A stretch of DNA of 64,000 bases, taken from NCBI RefSeq assembly GCF_018812025.1, contig NC_063062.1:38204228-38268227 (forward strand). Direction: 5' to 3'. Position numbers and translations under genes: made by a program. Positions within the stretch are counted from its first letter, which is position 1, and every line of letters begins with the position of its first letter. The DNA comes from Megalobrama amblycephala. Lineage: Eukaryota > Chordata > Actinopteri > Cypriniformes > Xenocyprididae. The notes below the pieces were generated by a model, which saw nothing but the letters and a program-made list of their open reading frames with translations, had not been told where the DNA came from and searched no databases. Of the stretch, positions 53,175 through 56,314 are shown piece by piece.

Positions 53175-54229
53175 ACCGTGTTCATCAGTCACCACAGAAG
53201 ACCATTTTTGACCTAGGAAAATCCTGAAATATTGTTTGGAAATGTTTGCCCAGGAGAAAGTGTGTATGCCAAATGATGTCAAATCAGTAACTAATCTGTT
53301 TACAGGAATTGAATGTTAGTTACAGTCTATTACAGTTTGTACTTAATTGAAATATAATAATTAATTTGGAACTTGTTCCACTGAACACTGATTATTTTCT
53401 CTTCTGTTTCCTCCTCACAGCCTAGAGGAAGAAGGCTGGATTAGCTGGAACACTGCTGCAAACGTGTTCAGTAGCATTGGTGGATTGTTTACTTGGTCTA
53501 AAGCCCAGGAGGATCCTGTGAAATCAGCAGCACAAGAAAAGCCACCATCGGATGAAAGATCCTCAGAAGGTTCTTGCTATAATACTGTAATAAATGAATA
53601 CCGTATGTGTGTGATGGTAATTTTAGCGAGATGCTGCTGAAAAGCAATTTATAAATAAACAGCTGTTATGAATTCAAGCTGTTTATACCTGTATTGTACA
53701 GTACATTTAAACAGCTTCAGAGAGCATTGCTTTAACTAATGTACAGTTTATTATACTTTTGTATGGTGGCCGAGAGAGCTCAACGCGCTGCAAATAAAGA
53801 AAACATCTTCATCAGTTTGACAACACATGCGCTGCAAACTCCACAACACTTACAAATAGTGAAACGCGCTGCAAATAAAGAAAACGTGGAGTTTGCAGCG
53901 CATGTGTTGTCAAACTGATGATGTTTTCTTTATTTGCAGCGCGTTTGTCTATTTGTAAGTGTTGTGGAGTTTGCAGCGCATATGTGTTGTCAAACTGATG
54001 AAGATGTTTTCTTTATTTGCAGCGCGTTGAGCTCTCTCGGCCACCGTACTTTTGTGTATTAAAAAGGAGCAGTCTTACAAATTAAATAATGCAGCATTAA
54101 TAGAAACATACACACATTGTGAGTAATGTTGAATGGATATTGTTGATTTAGTGTTCATACAAGATATTTTGCTTTTTTACAGGTAAATTAGAAGAGGACG
54201 ATACGCAGGAATATGAGTTTCCAGTATAA
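336..54229 (+). CDS. 3' part of a giant NLR/NLRC3-like leucine-rich repeat gene (36 exons, joined by splicing)
   Basis: Thirty-four similar exons followed by two tail exons share one strand and compatible splice phases, so they can be joined into one reading frame of about 1,960 LRR residues plus a tail of roughly 65. Each LRR exon carries the ribonuclease-inhibitor LRR pattern (LxxCxIT...GCxxLxxxLxxNP..LxELDLSGNxLGxSGV..L...L....C.L..L). This exon layout, one exon per LRR pair with phase-2 borders, is known from vertebrate NLR genes. In fish the NLRC3-like/NLR-C family is hugely expanded and encodes cytosolic proteins with a NACHT ATPase before the LRRs. The LRR horseshoe is taken to bind ligands or partners; that role is inferred from the family. 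No NACHT, start codon or promoter is visible here because the window opens inside the gene. One exon has a nonsense codon and two have altered splice sites, so the array may be partly decayed, alternatively spliced, or shared by more than one transcript. Confidence 0.7.
650..814 (+). CDS. LRR exon 2 (C-like, shortened)
   Basis: The exon is 165 bp, preceded by CAACAG, and encodes LYCSSITAEGC to TLKIL. Three residues are missing in the first repeat, where the usual NSNPSNLIEL is CLNLKEL. The donor is GTTTGA, a weak match to consensus. The frame stays symmetric despite the deletion. Confidence 0.78.
1005..1178 (+). CDS. LRR exon 3 (class A)
   Basis: First of nine class A exons, which start LSDCSITEEGYKAL and have LDLTGNDPGQSG in the second repeat. 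Acceptor CTCTAG, donor GTGAGA, 174 bp. It differs from the class A exon at 10000 by a single silent base that I can see, although the flanking introns are very different. Confidence 0.88.
1297..1855 (+). mobile_element. TTAA MITE family 1, 3' part only
   Basis: The sequence matches the right half of the copies at 36113-37012 (same orientation) and 6831-7803 (opposite). It ends at CTAGGGCA, where a second repeat (CAGTGGTTCTCAAAC) abuts it. The left terminal repeat is absent. Confidence 0.6.
1856..2005 (+). mobile_element. hAT-type element end fragment
   Basis: It begins CAGTGGTTCTCAAACC, the typical terminus of Charlie-like hAT non-autonomous elements. The opposite terminus was not found nearby, so it is probably truncated. 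Confidence 0.5.
2100..2772. mobile_element. DNA element with about 120-bp inverted terminal repeats
   Basis: The arm at about 2103-2226 is repeated in reverse complement at about 2648-2772; both contain GAATCCATTCAGCTGATC or its complement and the block TTAGCTGCAGCTTAGCAT. The unique loop between them contains a 137-codon open frame starting at 2239 that has no recognisable domain and is taken as fortuitous. Confidence 0.7.
2816..3459. mobile_element. TTAA-flanked MITE, family 4
   Basis: Left end TTAAAGGATAAGTTCAC and right end GTGAACTAATCCTTTAA form an inverted terminal repeat of about 30 bp with few mismatches. TTAA at both ends fits the target duplication of piggyBac-type transposition. 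There is no transposase in the 644 bp. Confidence 0.75.
3797..3967 (+). CDS. LRR exon 4 (class B)
   Basis: First class B exon, 171 bp, acceptor TTTCTGCAG and donor GTGAGT. Class B has an unusual first half, FLGPAADEACQ..RGIVGKNPLLL, in place of the usual LxxCxIT..GC..LAS, then a canonical LNLSGHKLGD second repeat. This suggests a helix-altered repeat within the horseshoe. Confidence 0.86.
4181..4354 (+). CDS. LRR exon 5 (class C)
   Basis: Class C exons begin LNNNSITAEGCAALTSAF and carry LDLSGNKLGNSG. This one is 174 bp, acceptor TTCTCTTCAG, donor GTGTGT. The opposite-strand open frame over it (4127-4387) is only a shadow. Confidence 0.87.
4355..4776. other. intron, no feature seen
   Basis: AT-rich intron of 422 bp between class C and class A exons. 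No transposon terminus or coding block was recognised. Confidence 0.6.
4777..4950 (+). CDS. LRR exon 6 (class A)
   Basis: Class A exon with SDCRITEEGYKAL. Its second repeat ends LLQDVHYRLKTI, so the usual cysteine of that repeat is tyrosine. Acceptor TTTCTGTAG, donor GTGAAA, 174 bp. Confidence 0.86.
4951..6189. other. intron with a 0.44-kb MITE
   Basis: The 1.2-kb intron contains the inverted-repeat element at 5581-6024. The rest is AT-rich and shows no exon. Confidence 0.6.
5581..6024. mobile_element. MITE with TTTCCACTGAGCGGT termini
   Basis: TTTCCACTGAGCGGT near 5586 pairs with ACCGCTCGGTGGAAA at 6006-6020. The interior has repeated GGTACC-type motifs. The target duplication could not be fixed, so the ends are approximate. 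Open frames on both strands here are not considered genes. Confidence 0.65.
6190..6363 (+). pseudogene. LRR exon 7 (class E) with an in-frame stop
   Basis: This 174-bp exon has intact splice sites (acceptor TTCCTTTAG, donor GTAAAC) and reads FLKSPAAQEACEYLTKVL. Codon TAA at 6293-6295 interrupts the second repeat. Its twin at 15896 has TTA (Leu) there, so this is a one-base nonsense change. Only one other difference was seen. Because the exon is phase-symmetric it could be skipped without a frameshift; if it is included, the protein ends here. Confidence 0.82.
6521..6691 (+). CDS. LRR exon 8 (class D)
   Basis: Class D: LNNCDLTEKSCSVLATVL, then LNLNNSRLLDSGVKQICEGL. Length 171 bp, acceptor TGTGTTCAG, donor GTGAGT. 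It follows a class E exon by only 157 bp; the same E-D pair recurs at 15896 and 18184. Confidence 0.87.
6692..9571. other. long intron with a TTAA element
   Basis: The 2.9-kb intron contains the complete element at 6831-7803. The remaining 1.75 kb is AT-rich, with short open frames on both strands (for example 7914-8111 and 8494-8724) that show no domain or splice-supported exon. Confidence 0.6.
6831..7803 (-). mobile_element. TTAA MITE family 1, complete copy
   Basis: The ends are TTAAAAGTGCCCTAGAA and TTCTAGGGCACCTTTAA, a near-perfect inverted repeat with TTAA on each side. Length 973 bp, no transposase. Related copies are at 1297, 36113 and 40478. Confidence 0.8.
9572..9745 (+). CDS. LRR exon 9 (F-like)
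   Basis: The exon reads LSECDLTEESCSALASVL and then LDLSNNQNLECSGVKLLSDGL; 174 bp, acceptor TTTTCAG, donor GTGAGT. It resembles class F but has its own residues around the second repeat. Confidence 0.86.
10000..10173 (+). CDS. LRR exon 10 (class A)
   Basis: Class A exon nearly identical in DNA to the exon at 1005. Acceptor CTATTATAG, donor GTGAGA, 174 bp. It opens the second six-exon block. Confidence 0.88.
10174..10812. other. intron, no feature fixed
   Basis: This 639-bp intron has a slightly GC-richer middle (about 10230-10680) with repeat-like composition. No terminal repeats or exon could be defined. Confidence 0.5.
10813..10983 (+). CDS. LRR exon 11 (class B)
   Basis: Class B exon: FLGPAADEACWYVRGIVG, canonical second repeat LNLSGHELGDTRV. 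Acceptor CTTCTGCAG, donor GTGAGT, 171 bp. The tryptophan after the cysteine is unique among the class B copies. Confidence 0.87.
11074..12042. mobile_element. non-autonomous hAT-type element
   Basis: It starts TAGGGCTGTCC and ends GGGTCACCCTA. It is flanked by AATTGTAG (11066-11073) and CATTGTAG (12043-12050), an 8-bp target duplication with one mismatch. Subterminal GACTA/TAGTC and TCGAAT motifs are repeated at both ends. No transposase was seen. Confidence 0.75.
12130..12712. repeat. inverted-repeat element with internal CA microsatellite
   Basis: TGGTCTCATGGAAACG near the left end pairs with TTTCCTATGAGACCA at the right. A third, degraded arm follows at about 12834-12900. The (CA)n run at 12187-12278 lies just inside the left arm; a 62-codon open frame through it is a low-complexity artefact. 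Confidence 0.65.
13336..13867. mobile_element. TTAA-flanked MITE, family 3
   Basis: The ends TTAAAGGTGCTAAAGA and TCTTTAGCACCTTTAA are perfect inverse complements with TTAA at each border. The 532-bp interior is GC-richer than the intron. No transposase is present. Confidence 0.8.
14107..14280 (+). CDS. LRR exon 12 (class C)
   Basis: Class C exon: NNNSITAEGCAALTSAF, with IMKICHLLENTQCRLEKL at the end. Acceptor TTCTCTTCAG, donor GTGTGT, 174 bp. Confidence 0.87.
14488..14658 (+). CDS. LRR exon 13 (class A, divergent)
   Basis: A 171-bp class A exon: SDCSISEEGFKTLTSSL, with one residue fewer (RSNSNLIEL). The second repeat ends LLRLECCKLKNI. Acceptor TGTATAG, donor GTGAGA. It is the most diverged class A copy. 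Confidence 0.86.
14659..15895. other. intron mostly occupied by a hAT element
   Basis: Of 1.24 kb, 880 bp is the element at 14861-15740. The rest is the short flanks plus the pyrimidine-rich tract before the next exon. Confidence 0.65.
14861..15740. mobile_element. hAT-type element with perfect target duplication
   Basis: The left end CAGTTTTTCTAAAAC and right end GAGAAACGCTA are imperfect inverted repeats of the Charlie-like type. CTTTATTG occurs immediately outside both ends (14853-14860 and 15741-15748), an exact 8-bp duplication. No transposase frame was recognised. Confidence 0.8.
15896..16069 (+). CDS. LRR exon 14 (class E, intact)
   Basis: The exon reads FLKSPAAQEACEYLTKVLGKSP, then LDLSEDKLGDLDGEKLSALL; 174 bp, acceptor TTTCCTGTAG, donor GTGAGT. 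It is the open twin of the stop-containing exon at 6190. Confidence 0.87.
16070..18183. other. intron with a 1.2-kb TTAA element
   Basis: The 2.1-kb intron contains the element at 16428-17639. The remainder shows no exon. Open frames at 17065-17296 (- strand) belong to the element. Confidence 0.6.
16428..17639 (+). mobile_element. TTAA-flanked element family 2, copy A
   Basis: It begins TTAAAAGGTCATGAAACC and ends TTTCATGACCCATTAA, inverted repeats with TTAA at both borders; 1,212 bp. A second copy lies inverted at 41791-43069. No transposase is recognised, though a 61-codon frame on the - strand (17111-17296) recurs in the other copy. Confidence 0.8.
18184..18348 (+). CDS. LRR exon 15 (class D, shortened)
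   Basis: Class D exon of 165 bp reading LNNCERTQKSCSVLATVL. Compared with the exon at 6521, DLTE is ERTQ, and the segment with the second-repeat cysteine is reduced to ESTLKIL. Acceptor TGTTTAG, donor GTGAGT. Confidence 0.84.
18515..19014. mobile_element. degraded MITE related to 37881-38979
   Basis: It shares CATTCATCTTC, AATTAAGATATTTTTGATGAAATCC and the right end GGGTGAACTAACC with the element at 37881-38979. The left terminal repeat is decayed. A run of about 22 T lies inside. Confidence 0.6.
19215..19577 (-). repeat. 3' LTR of the gypsy element
   Basis: On the element's own strand it starts TGTGGCAGGG and ends GTTACA. It matches the 5' LTR over 363 bp with one difference seen (ACTGG here, ATTGG in the other). 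A purine tract (GGCGGTGGGGG on the - strand) at about 19580-19590 precedes it and is the likely polypurine tract. Confidence 0.92.
19393..21597 (-). pseudogene. pol of the gypsy element: protease, integrase, truncated RT
   Basis: A 734-residue open frame. Residues 1-80 are an aspartic protease (VDSGCNQTS active site; LILGTNW flap end). Residues 205-245 form the HHCC zinc finger of integrase (H205, H212, C239, C242). The integrase core shows D274 (MDLIGPL) and D333 (LTDQGTAF), but the third acidic residue is K369 (TDGLVKRFN), where the family has glutamate. Residues 480-545 are the C-terminal integrase region (PGDKVLVLLP, KWQGPFEV). RT begins near residue 582 and is cut after NWASP (residue 660, near 19618); from residue 674 the frame is LTR sequence. 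Upstream, a short C run at 21611-21615 marks a one-base frame change relative to the preceding zinc-knuckle frame. Confidence 0.85.
21686..22609 (-). pseudogene. gag of the gypsy element, frame broken before the zinc knuckle
   Basis: The 307-residue frame begins MHSTSAQPFAE, 41 bp inside the 5' LTR boundary. It has a glutamine-rich coiled start, then a capsid-like region (FMDLFERSAEASGW, PLLSGEAQVAAQQL) found in gypsy Gag proteins. The zinc knuckle (CWRCGDPEH) is present at about 21752-21711 but in another frame, so a frameshift lies between roughly 21930 and 21760. The knuckle's fourth ligand position reads serine instead of cysteine. An earlier methionine at 22663 lies in the LTR and is not preferred. 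Confidence 0.8.
22632..22649 (-). promoter_or_regulatory. primer binding site next to the 5' LTR
   Basis: On the - strand the 18 bases immediately after the 5' LTR read TGGTGCCGAAACCCGGGA, the form of a site complementary to a tRNA 3' end (it begins TGG, pairing with CCA). I did not assign the tRNA. Confidence 0.7.
22650..23012 (-). repeat. 5' LTR of the gypsy element
   Basis: Same length and near-identical sequence to the LTR at 19215-19577. It is followed outside by TAAAG, the repeat of the five bases before 19215. Confidence 0.92.
24335..24505 (+). CDS. LRR exon 16 (class A)
   Basis: Class A exon of 171 bp. The last helix differs (LIDLQSWWYSLKRL), losing the usual cysteine. Acceptor TTTTCTAG, donor GTGAGT. 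It is the first LRR exon after the retrotransposon. Confidence 0.86.
24506..25901. other. AT-rich intron
   Basis: The 1.4-kb intron contains a short conserved-looking module TTTATATAGCGCTTTTCTGG and AAAGCGCTTTACA near 24975-25015, as in many fish repeats, and a triple TTTAGTGATTTA repeat near 25755-25795. No exon or complete transposon was seen. Confidence 0.5.
25902..26090 (+). CDS. LRR exon 17 (class B) with an upstream acceptor and 18-bp extension
   Basis: Other class B exons start at G-TTT after CTGCAG. Here that place reads TTCAAG-TTT, so the normal AG is gone and the remaining AG would shift the frame. A T-rich acceptor, TTTTTTGGTAG, lies just upstream at 25891-25901. Using it adds six in-frame codons (TPLVFK) before FLDPAADEAC, keeps phase 2, and gives a 189-bp exon. 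Donor GTGAGT. The acceptor choice is inferred. Confidence 0.7.
26226..26396 (+). CDS. LRR exon 18 (class F) with weak donor
   Basis: Class F: LRDCGLTEESCSALATVL, LDISNNNQQDSG. 171 bp, acceptor CATTTTAG. The donor is GTTCAG, where the paralogue at 37567 has GTGAGTTCAG, so three bases (GAG) seem lost. If it fails to splice, the frame reads into the intron and stops by 26424. Confidence 0.8.
26593..26766 (+). CDS. LRR exon 19 (class A)
   Basis: Class A exon: SDCSISEEGYKAL, LLQDQKCHLKTL. Acceptor TTTTCTAG, donor GTGAGA, 174 bp. It begins the tightest block of the array, with introns of only 133 and 136 bp to the next two exons. Confidence 0.88.
26900..27070 (+). CDS. LRR exon 20 (class B)
   Basis: The exon reads FLGSAADEACQYLTGIVG, then LNLSEHELVDRNV; 171 bp, acceptor TTTCTGCAG, donor GTGAGT. 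LSGHELGD is changed to LSEHELVD in the second repeat. Confidence 0.87.
27207..27380 (+). CDS. LRR exon 21 (class C)
   Basis: Class C exon: NNNSITAEGCAALTSAF, LIKLDLSGNKLGNSG. Acceptor TTTCTTCAG, donor GTGTGT, 174 bp. Confidence 0.87.
27381..28065. other. intron with a segmental duplication ending in a truncated exon tail
   Basis: From about 27914 to 28065 the sequence matches 26075-26225, the intron before the other class F exon. The match starts with the last bases of a class B exon (27914-27930) plus its GTGAGT donor, marking a duplication breakpoint. The first 500 bp show no feature. Confidence 0.7.
27914..27930 (+). pseudogene. 17-bp tail of a class B LRR exon
   Basis: TAACTCAACAAACTGAT followed by GTGAGTATTGTACAC matches the 3' end and donor of class B exons. 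The rest of the exon is missing, so this is a duplication remnant and not a usable exon. Confidence 0.7.
28066..28236 (+). CDS. LRR exon 22 (class F)
   Basis: Class F exon, closely matching the one at 26226 but with NNNLQDSG. 171 bp, acceptor CATTTTAG, donor GTGACC. With its upstream intron it is a duplicate of the 26226 block. Confidence 0.86.
28237..31670. other. 3.4-kb intron with repeats
   Basis: A purine-rich block at about 28430-29125 resembles fish LTR sequence by its GGCAGG-type motifs. The rest, including 29900-31000 with short open frames on both strands, shows no domain, splice-supported exon or clear transposon end. An A run lies near 29290. Confidence 0.5.
28430..29125 (-). mobile_element. 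possible LTR-type repeat fragment
   Basis: The block is purine-rich on the + strand and shares the arrangement ATGGTC..CAGGCAGGGT with the solo LTR at 37984-38464. Ends and target duplication were not resolved. Open frames on the - strand are low-complexity and not credited. Confidence 0.3.
31671..31844 (+). CDS. LRR exon 23 (class A)
   Basis: Class A exon with LDLNGNDPGQSGVKELSDLL. Acceptor TTTTCTCTAG, donor GTGAGA, 174 bp. It starts another A-B-C-A-B'-F block. Confidence 0.88.
32003..32173 (+). CDS. LRR exon 24 (class B)
   Basis: The exon reads FLGPAADEACQYMRGIVGKN, then LNLSGRKLGDTRV; 171 bp, acceptor TATCTGCAG, donor GTGAGG. Confidence 0.88.
32381..32554 (+). CDS. LRR exon 25 (class C)
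   Basis: Class C exon: NNNSITAEGCAALTSAF, LDLSGNKLGNSGIKKICPLL. Acceptor TTCTCTTCAG, donor GTGTGT, 174 bp. Confidence 0.88.
32555..33136. other. AT-rich intron
   Basis: The 582-bp intron has runs of TTTATAATATATTAAT near 32790-32870 and a T-rich tract near 32970. No exon or transposon terminus was seen. Confidence 0.55.
33137..33310 (+). CDS. LRR exon 26 (class A, altered end)
   Basis: Class A exon whose end reads VEYLINVQKTLCRSLKTL in place of VKELNDLLQDQKCQLKTL. Acceptor TTTTTCTAG, donor GTGAGT, 174 bp. Confidence 0.87.
33311..34412. other. intron, no feature fixed
   Basis: This 1.1-kb AT-rich intron has a 92-codon open frame at 33714 without recognisable motifs or splice support. No transposon end was identified. 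Confidence 0.5.
34413..34586 (+). CDS. LRR exon 27 (class B', E-like start)
   Basis: It starts ILQSPAADEACQYVRGIVG, combining the SPAA of class E with the rest of class B. The second repeat is LNLSGCKLGDTRV. 174 bp, acceptor TTGTTTCTAG, donor GTGAGT. It takes the position held by class E in earlier blocks. Confidence 0.86.
34587..37566. other. 3-kb intron of nested repeats
   Basis: The TTAA element at 36113-37012 sits inside a larger repeat. That repeat's right end (about 37013-37216) has TTTAGGAG and CTTAAGATG motifs ending GTGAATACGGCCCC, with related motifs on the left at about 35050-35200. A GC-richer block spans 35520-36050. No exon was seen. Confidence 0.5.
36113..37012 (+). mobile_element. 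TTAA MITE family 1, complete copy
   Basis: The ends are TAAAATGTGCCTTAGAA and CTAGGGCACTTTTAA. It aligns with 6831-7803 in the opposite orientation. The left TTAA is eroded. Confidence 0.7.
37567..37737 (+). CDS. LRR exon 28 (class F)
   Basis: Class F: LRDCGLTEESCSALTTVLIS, LDISNNNLQDSGLKKLQNAL. 171 bp, acceptor CATTTTAG, donor GTGAGT. It keeps the good donor that the exon at 26226 has lost. Confidence 0.87.
37881..38979. mobile_element. TTAA-flanked MITE nested in the hAT element
   Basis: The ends TTAAAGGGTTAGTTCACCC and GGCTGAACTAACCCTTTAA are inverted repeats with TTAA at each side. It is itself split by the LTR at 37984-38464. A degraded relative lies at 18515-19014. Confidence 0.75.
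37984..38464 (-). repeat. solo LTR inside the MITE
   Basis: On the - strand the 481-bp block begins TGTCACAGAGAC and ends CTCGTTACA. It is flanked by TAGGT and GAGGT, a 5-bp duplication with one mismatch. The MITE sequence resumes on each side. No internal retrotransposon part is present. Confidence 0.65.
40149..40322 (+). CDS. LRR exon 29 (class A)
   Basis: Last class A exon: SDCSIREEGYKALASAL, LLQDQNCQLKTL. Acceptor TTTTTTCTAG, donor GTGAGA, 174 bp. Confidence 0.88.
40478..41045 (-). mobile_element. TTAA MITE family 1, truncated
   Basis: It begins TTAAAGGTGACCAATTATG and follows the 6831-7803 copy up to GAAAGACAATTTGCAA, then diverges. The other terminus is missing. Confidence 0.65.
41305..44227. 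mobile_element. hAT-type element with exact target duplication
   Basis: It starts CAGGGATGGGCAGTATTT and ends ACGCCCATCTCTG. ATCTGAGA stands immediately outside both ends (41297-41304, 44228-44235). The terminal regions are rich in TGTATTT/AAATACA repeats. A TTAA element (41791-43069) is inserted inside; the rest is AT-rich with no transposase seen. Confidence 0.8.
41791..43069 (-). mobile_element. TTAA-flanked element family 2, copy B
   Basis: It begins TTAAAGGGCCATGAAACCC and ends GTTTCATGACCCTTTAA, 1,279 bp, inverted relative to 16428-17639. It shares with that copy a 61-codon frame (42113-42298 here). Confidence 0.8.
44910..45083 (+). CDS. LRR exon 30 (class B', E-like start)
   Basis: It reads FLRSPAAEEACKNLTELVGKN, then LNLSGHELGDTRV; 174 bp, acceptor CTTCTGCAG, donor GTGAGT. 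It mixes class E and class B features and is the last FL..PAA-type exon. Confidence 0.87.
45084..47491. other. 2.4-kb intron with a degraded element
   Basis: Between about 45377 and 46421, AGAGACCTGCAATCCC and CCCGAGCAGGTGTCT look like eroded inverted termini. The remainder has no recognised feature. Open frames on either strand are short and domain-free. Confidence 0.45.
47492..47665 (+). CDS. LRR exon 31 (C-terminal type)
   Basis: LCGCSFTEKQCYTLTSALFP, then LNLSGNQLKNTGAKNISAVL, 174 bp; acceptor TGTCTTCAG, donor GTGAGG. It groups with the exon at 51762 and not with the repeating classes. The longer open frame at 47465-47785 is a different frame and is ignored. Confidence 0.87.
47666..50841. 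other. 3.2-kb intron with a hAT element
   Basis: It holds the element at 47818-49411. From 49412 to 50841 the sequence is AT-rich and shows no exon or repeat end that I could fix. Confidence 0.6.
47818..49411. mobile_element. hAT-type element with exact target duplication
   Basis: It starts TAGAGCTGCACCGATCCG and ends ATCGGATGCATCCCTA. ATTTTAAC flanks both ends (47810-47817 and 49412-49419). Many GATACCGAT-type subterminal motifs are present. A GC-rich CCGCGGTCATGG segment near 48000 may be a nested element. No transposase was seen. Confidence 0.8.
50842..51015 (+). CDS. LRR exon 32 (C-terminal type)
   Basis: LRGCDMTDKGCSAVASALRS, then LDLSGNKPGDSGFKDLSDLL; 174 bp, acceptor TAATGTAG, donor GTTAGT. 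It is close to the consensus LRR exon of fish NLR genes. Confidence 0.87.
51016..51761. other. intron, no feature seen
   Basis: AT-rich intron of 746 bp. No exon or transposon end was recognised. Confidence 0.6.
51762..51935 (+). CDS. LRR exon 33 (C-terminal type)
   Basis: LCKCNIKEKQCVFLTSALRS, then LNFSGNQIENKGVEILCEVL; 174 bp, acceptor TTTCTTCAG, donor GTCAGT. It pairs in sequence with the exon at 47492. Confidence 0.87.
51936..52636. other. intron, no feature seen
   Basis: This 701-bp intron has no recognised exon or repeat terminus. Confidence 0.6.
52637..52798 (+). CDS. LRR exon 34, last LRR exon
   Basis: 162 bp, LNECGITDVSSLTQSLTN, then LDLSKNNIGSSRQKLIDLI and a final CNL. It is shorter and more diverged than the rest, as expected for a capping repeat. 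Acceptor CTTTCTAG, donor GTGAGG. Confidence 0.86.
52799..53420. other. intron with GT microsatellite
   Basis: The intron contains (GT)n at about 53107-53170 and nothing else recognised. Open frames through the repeat on both strands are artefacts. Confidence 0.7.
53421..53569 (+). CDS. C-terminal tail exon 35
   Basis: Acceptor TCCTCACAG. The phase fits the last LRR exon (the joined codon is AGC). It encodes LEEEGWISWNTAANVFSSIG, then a serine-, lysine- and acid-rich stretch ending SSEG; this is neither an LRR nor B30.2. The donor GTTCTT is weak but gives a frame matching the next exon. I do not recognise the tail. Confidence 0.7.
53570..54182. other. last intron with a palindromic element
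   Basis: The 613-bp intron contains the foldback repeat at 53765-54045 and ends in CTTTTTTACAG. Confidence 0.65.
53765..54045. repeat. foldback element with nearly complete hairpin
   Basis: GGTGGCCGAGAGAGCTCAAC at the left pairs with GAGCTCTCTCGGCCACC at the right. The modules TTTATTTGCAGCGCG and GTGTTGTGGAGTTTGCAGCG, or their complements, recur inside, so almost the whole 281 bp can fold on itself. Confidence 0.8.
54183..54229 (+). CDS. C-terminal tail exon 36 with stop
   Basis: It continues the frame from exon 35 as GKLEEDDTQEYEFPV and stops at TAA 54227-54229. The end is very acidic with a single tyrosine. The acceptor is good (TTTTTTACAG). The exact start depends on the weak upstream donor. 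Confidence 0.65.
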
Positions 54230-55582
54230 GACCTTCTTCATAATGATGTTGGGATTAAACTCATCCATGATGAAGGAATTAAAACATTGCTAATTGTAAT
54301 TGTCAGATTTAGCAATTAAATATATTAAATGATATAAACAGTTTAAAACTAAAATGACATCATTGTGTGATACATGCAAAGATTTAAATCAGTCCTATCT
54401 GTCATATGTATATATTTCTTTGTATAATTATTTTACTTTGATCTGTTTTACAATTATATTCCTCTTACATGATATATACAGAAAAATTATTTTTATTGAT
54501 ATTTTTTTTTTTTTATGAAACTCAGTCTCAATGTGCCCATCATGTGCCCATAATTCACTGCATTTTAAATATCTTTCGCATTCACCAGTCTAGATATGTC
54601 CAGTGCTTTTTTTGCCGTTGTATTTTATTATGTCTTTACATGTTATGTAAATATACAAGTAAAAACTTGATTATTTTATTTACTTTGAAAAGTGAATCAG
54701 TTCAGTTGGCCTAGCCTTAATTTTAGTGTAACTGGTGTTAAGATGCAACAGCAGCTACAGAGAGATTCTGCAGTTTCTCAAGTTCACCACTAGAGGTCAT
54801 CACAATATCATGTGAAGAATAAGTAATGATTTTATCATGTCACCAGCCCAAACCTTTAGTAAAAACAGTGCTGTACAGCTATTATTTTTCTTCCTTTATA
54901 AAATATGATTTAAAATTTTCGCTGGAAGATACATTTTTATATTTTTATATAAATGACCGTGCTGTCGATCTTGTTGACAATTTTTTTGTGTTGTATTGTT
55001 AATGTTTTATTCACAAAAACAAATTTCATGATTTTGCCTAGATTTTATGTCTTGCTGAGATTATGCTTGTTGTTAAATCTCTTAAACTCATTGATAATAA
55101 TAACAAGTTTTTTAAGACCTATGGTGATATTTTCTGCAATTAAAACAAAAAAAAACAAAAAAAAAAAACAGTGCTGTACAGCTCTGTGTGTGATTGCTTT
55201 TCCTGCTGTGATCCATTATTCCACTCTGAACTCCACTATATTTCCTGATCATCACCACTGCTGAGACTTTCCCAGCTGCAGTGAGTAATGGATTGTAATT
55301 ATTATTAGAATGAATTACAATTATTACACAGGAATCACTTATTATGCAGGTGAATTAGATACCTTACATTTAATCTTCCAACATTTGAATTGTCCAGGAG
55401 GCCAGAGGTCAGTATAATAAATAGTATACAGTATAAAAAGCCAATTATACACACATTCAGCAGCTAATGTAAATATTTCAATATTTCCTCACATTAACAA
55501 ATTGCTCGTTAGTTGTTTCATTCACACTCTTCCTTTCATTTTAATTTCGAATCAAATGTTGTGAAGTCTTTAAAGTAGAGGG
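54230..55582. other. 3' untranslated and flanking region
   Basis: An ATTAAA at 54315-54320 is a possible polyadenylation signal about 90 bp after the stop. The rest is AT-rich, with short open frames at 54469 and 54953 that show no domain. Confidence 0.4.
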
Positions 55583-55933
55583 TATGGAAGCTTGTTTCTG
55601 CCACTAAATAAAAAAATTAAAAAGGTTATTGCAACTTTTTATCTTGCAATTCTGAGAAGAAAAAAAGAATAATAATGGGCCCAAATAATAATAAACTTGC
55701 AGTTCTAACTTTTCTCATAATTGCTTGTTTATATCACAATTCTGACAATATCATTCACAACTCTGACTTTATAATTTACATTTCTGACTTTGTAACTCGC
55801 AATTGAGTTTATATCTTGCAATTCTGAGGAAAAAAGTCAAAATTGTGAGACATAAACTCGCAACTATGAGGAAAAAAGTCACAATTACCTTTTTAAAAAA
55901 AAATTTATTCCATGGCAGAAACAAGCTTCCATA
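55583..55933. mobile_element. MITE with TATGGAAGCTTG termini
   Basis: TATGGAAGCTTGTTTCTGCC pairs with GGCAGAAACAAGCTTCCATA. The interior repeats CAATTCTGA and TGACTTT motifs. Length 351 bp. Confidence 0.75.
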
Positions 55934-56275
55934 AAAGGGACAAATAGTGATATAAGAGAAGAGAGAGCTTTTGTACAGTAACTGGAATACTTTTACAAAG
56001 CTTTGCATTCTCTTACATTAGAACTGAAATATATTTTTTCCCCCCTCATATTATATTTTTACTTAAAGTTTCTTGGGTAAACGCAACAGTTTTGTACACA
56101 CGTACATCTGAAACTGCTAGACGTATCTGCTGTGTTCAATCATCTGATAGATGTCTTTAAGATGTCATTTTTGCATAGATTATAAATCATAAACATCTTA
56201 AAGATATTTTATAAACATCTATTTGACATCTGACAGGAATTCATCCTTTAGACGTATCGCAGTTGAGCAAACACT

Positions 56276-56314
<39 letters not shown>

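Noticed and set aside
53765..54045. CRISPR-like or tandem repeat array
   Set aside because: The repeated modules are inverted, not direct repeats with unique spacers; it is a eukaryotic foldback element.
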